Origin: Sinimarinibacterium arenosum
GTDB lineage: Bacteria; Pseudomonadota; Gammaproteobacteria; Nevskiales; Nevskiaceae
Reading direction: 5' to 3'
NCBI RefSeq assembly: GCF_005047655.1
Contig: NZ_SUKF01000001.1
Location: forward strand, 360,745 to 424,744
Length of the DNA: 64,000 nucleotides
Made by a program: the position numbers and the translations under genes. Numbering within the stretch: position 1 is the stretch's first letter; each line of letters starts with the position of its first letter. The notes beneath the pieces are model-generated. The model was not told where the DNA came from and made no database searches. It was given only the letters and a program-made list of their open reading frames with translations. Positions 62,992 to 64,000 of this stretch are shown here, one piece after another.

Positions 62992-64000
62992 ATGGAGGCA
63001 GCGGTTGGTAGGGGTCGCGCGATTCCATTGCAGTCAAAGTTCAGTCTGTGGGTCCAATGGGGGCCCGCCGTAATGCTGCTGGTTGTGGCCGGCGGCATGG
63101 CTGCGTTCGTCGACGGTGTGGGTCGGGTTGCGCGCCTGCAGGAGCAGCGTGAGCTTGAAATTGTGGCGGTCACCGCCGCGGCATCCATCAATCCGGATCA
63201 GGTCAACCGGCTCGGCGGCAATGCCGGCGATATCGGGGGGGCGGTTCTGCAGGATGTGCGCCGGCGCCTGCAGCGCATTCGCGACGTCAATCCGCAAGTG
63301 CGCTTCGTCTATTTGATGCGCCCCGGTGCAGGACGCTTCATCTTTCTGGCCGATGCCGAAGCCGAGACCTCGCCGGATTACTCACCGCCGGGTCAGGTCT
63401 ACGACGATCAGATCGAGGGTCTGCAGCGGGTGATGGCATCCGCACTTCCGGTGGTCGAAGACCCGTACGAGGATCGTTGGGGCCGCTGGGTCAGCGCGCT
63501 GGCCCCCATTGTCGATCCGCAAACCGGTGCCGTGATTGCGGTGCTGGGGATCGACGTCAGTGCCGAACACTGGCAGCAGGCGCTACGACAGCACTACGGC
63601 TTGGCGCTGGCGATTGCGATGCTGGCGTCTAGTGTGTTCGGTCTGCTGTGGTTTGGTGCCTACCGGCATCAGCGCAATGCCGAGAGATTGGCCGGGCTGA
63701 ACGATGCGCTCGAAGCCGAGCTGGCACACCGCCGCCTGTCGGATCAACGACTCAAACTGGCGGCGGCGGTGCTGACGAACACCGGGGACGGCGTCATGGT
63801 GGCTGACGCTCGCGGAATCATCGAGTCGGTTAATGCGGCGTTTGAACGCATCACGCTGCATTCCGCCCAGCAGGCCGTGGGCCGCAATCTGCGCATGCTG
63901 TATTCAGCGCGAAACAGTCACGGGCTGTTCCGCTCGATTCTGCAGGATCTGCAGCGCAATGGCCGCTGGGACGGCCAGATCTGGAGCAGGCGCCGCAATG
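62992..64000 (+). CDS. Sensor protein with periplasmic domain and PAS, probably GGDEF/EAL (3' end missing)
   Basis: At least 336 residues, running off the window end. A transmembrane helix (about 22-42) is followed by a periplasmic region (about 45-205) with a dCache-like look (AVIAVLGIDVSAEHWQQAL), a second helix (about 207-227) and a PAS domain (LTNTGDGVMVADARGIIESVNAAF, NGRWDGQIWSRRRN). The final segment is characteristic of PAS domains preceding GGDEF-EAL modules, so the missing part likely makes or breaks cyclic-di-GMP. The ATG at 62992 has a weak ribosome site. Confidence 0.82.
   Translation, partial: MEAAVGRGRAIPLQSKFSLWVQWGPAVMLLVVAGGMAAFVDGVGRVARLQEQRELEIVAVTAAASINPDQVNRLGGNAGDIGGAVLQDVRRRLQRIRDVNPQVRFVYLMRPGAGRFIFLADAEAETSPDYSPPGQVYDDQIEGLQRVMASALPVVEDPYEDRWGRWVSALAPIVDPQTGAVIAVLGIDVSAEHWQQALRQHYGLALAIAMLASSVFGLLWFGAYRHQRNAERLAGLNDALEAELAHRRLSDQRLKLAAAVLTNTGDGVMVADARGIIESVNAAFERITLHSAQQAVGRNLRMLYSARNSHGLFRSILQDLQRNGRWDGQIWSRRRN

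Noticed and set aside
1-64000. CRISPR array, insertion sequence, prophage or tRNA genes
   Set aside because: No regularly spaced direct repeats, no transposase or integrase-like protein, and no clover-leaf with CCA were found on reading both strands.

Overview
The window is a GC-rich, gene-dense stretch of bacterial chromosome. It holds about 66 protein genes, with no RNA gene, insertion sequence, prophage or CRISPR array that I can see. The gene set suggests a lipid-accumulating, hydrocarbon- or sterol-using gammaproteobacterium, plausibly of the order Nevskiales (Solimonadaceae type). The reasons are SlyX, ArfB, DjlA and YdcH homologues, an Ax21-like barrel, two wax-ester-synthase/DGAT acyltransferases, two large TonB-dependent receptors, a cytochrome P450, a fatty-acid desaturase and a PQQ alcohol dehydrogenase. 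The taxonomic call is inference.

Layout. 1-4 kb: a BaeSR-like two-component pair divergent from a small exported protein, then a PlsC-like acyltransferase. 4-9.8 kb: a SET-domain protein, an Ax21-like barrel, a flavodoxin overlapping a CrtI/retinol-saturase-like oxidoreductase, a divergent WS/DGAT and an alpha/beta hydrolase. 9.8-12 kb: two adjacent potassium channels (one ending in a zinc ribbon), a histone-H1-like basic protein and a DUF4404 protein. 12-15 kb: a DUF985 cupin, a MoaF-like protein, a secreted dienelactone hydrolase and an acyl-CoA thioesterase. 15-21.5 kb: a TonB receptor, FabH and a di-heme peroxidase, with two textbook terminators. 21.5-27 kb: a serine hydrolase, SlyX, a COG3146 acyltransferase, YdcH, ArfB and a DUF885 metallopeptidase-like lipoprotein. 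27-35 kb: a TonB receptor directly followed by an ADP-forming acyl-CoA synthetase, a helical unknown, a membrane-anchored Mrr-like nuclease and two small envelope proteins. 35-43 kb: P450, DUF3014 and lipoprotein, a PAS-GGDEF cyclase, a PaaX-type regulator overlapping a desaturase, and two divergent crotonases. 43-52.6 kb: a large secreted protein with a C39-like domain, beta-helix repeats and a GlyGly-CTERM tail, then HDOD, SnoaL-like, a second WS/DGAT, a phytase-like esterase and OmpA. 52.8-64 kb: PQQ alcohol dehydrogenase, HIT, a second HDOD, a double TM2 protein, MipA, the LexA region, an old-yellow-enzyme homologue, DjlA, and a sensor (PAS, probably GGDEF/EAL) cut by the window end.

The common theme is acyl and lipid chemistry: uptake across the outer membrane (TonB receptors), oxidation (P450, PQQ-ADH, CrtI-like enzyme), CoA activation and beta-oxidation steps (ADP-forming synthetase, crotonases, thioesterase), desaturation, and storage as wax ester or triacylglycerol (two WS/DGATs). 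Signalling is two-component and cyclic-di-GMP type.

The observations I rate highest are: (1) a full-consensus SOS box between lexA and a divergent gene for a 90-residue arginine-rich single-pass membrane protein, with lexA overlapping an SRPBCC gene downstream; (2) the GlyGly-CTERM secreted protein; (3) the PaaX-desaturase/crotonase divergon with an inverted repeat; (4) a SET methyltransferase near a histone-H1-like protein; (5) the flavodoxin-CrtI-like overlapping pair facing a wax ester synthase. All functional links are inferred from sequence and context.
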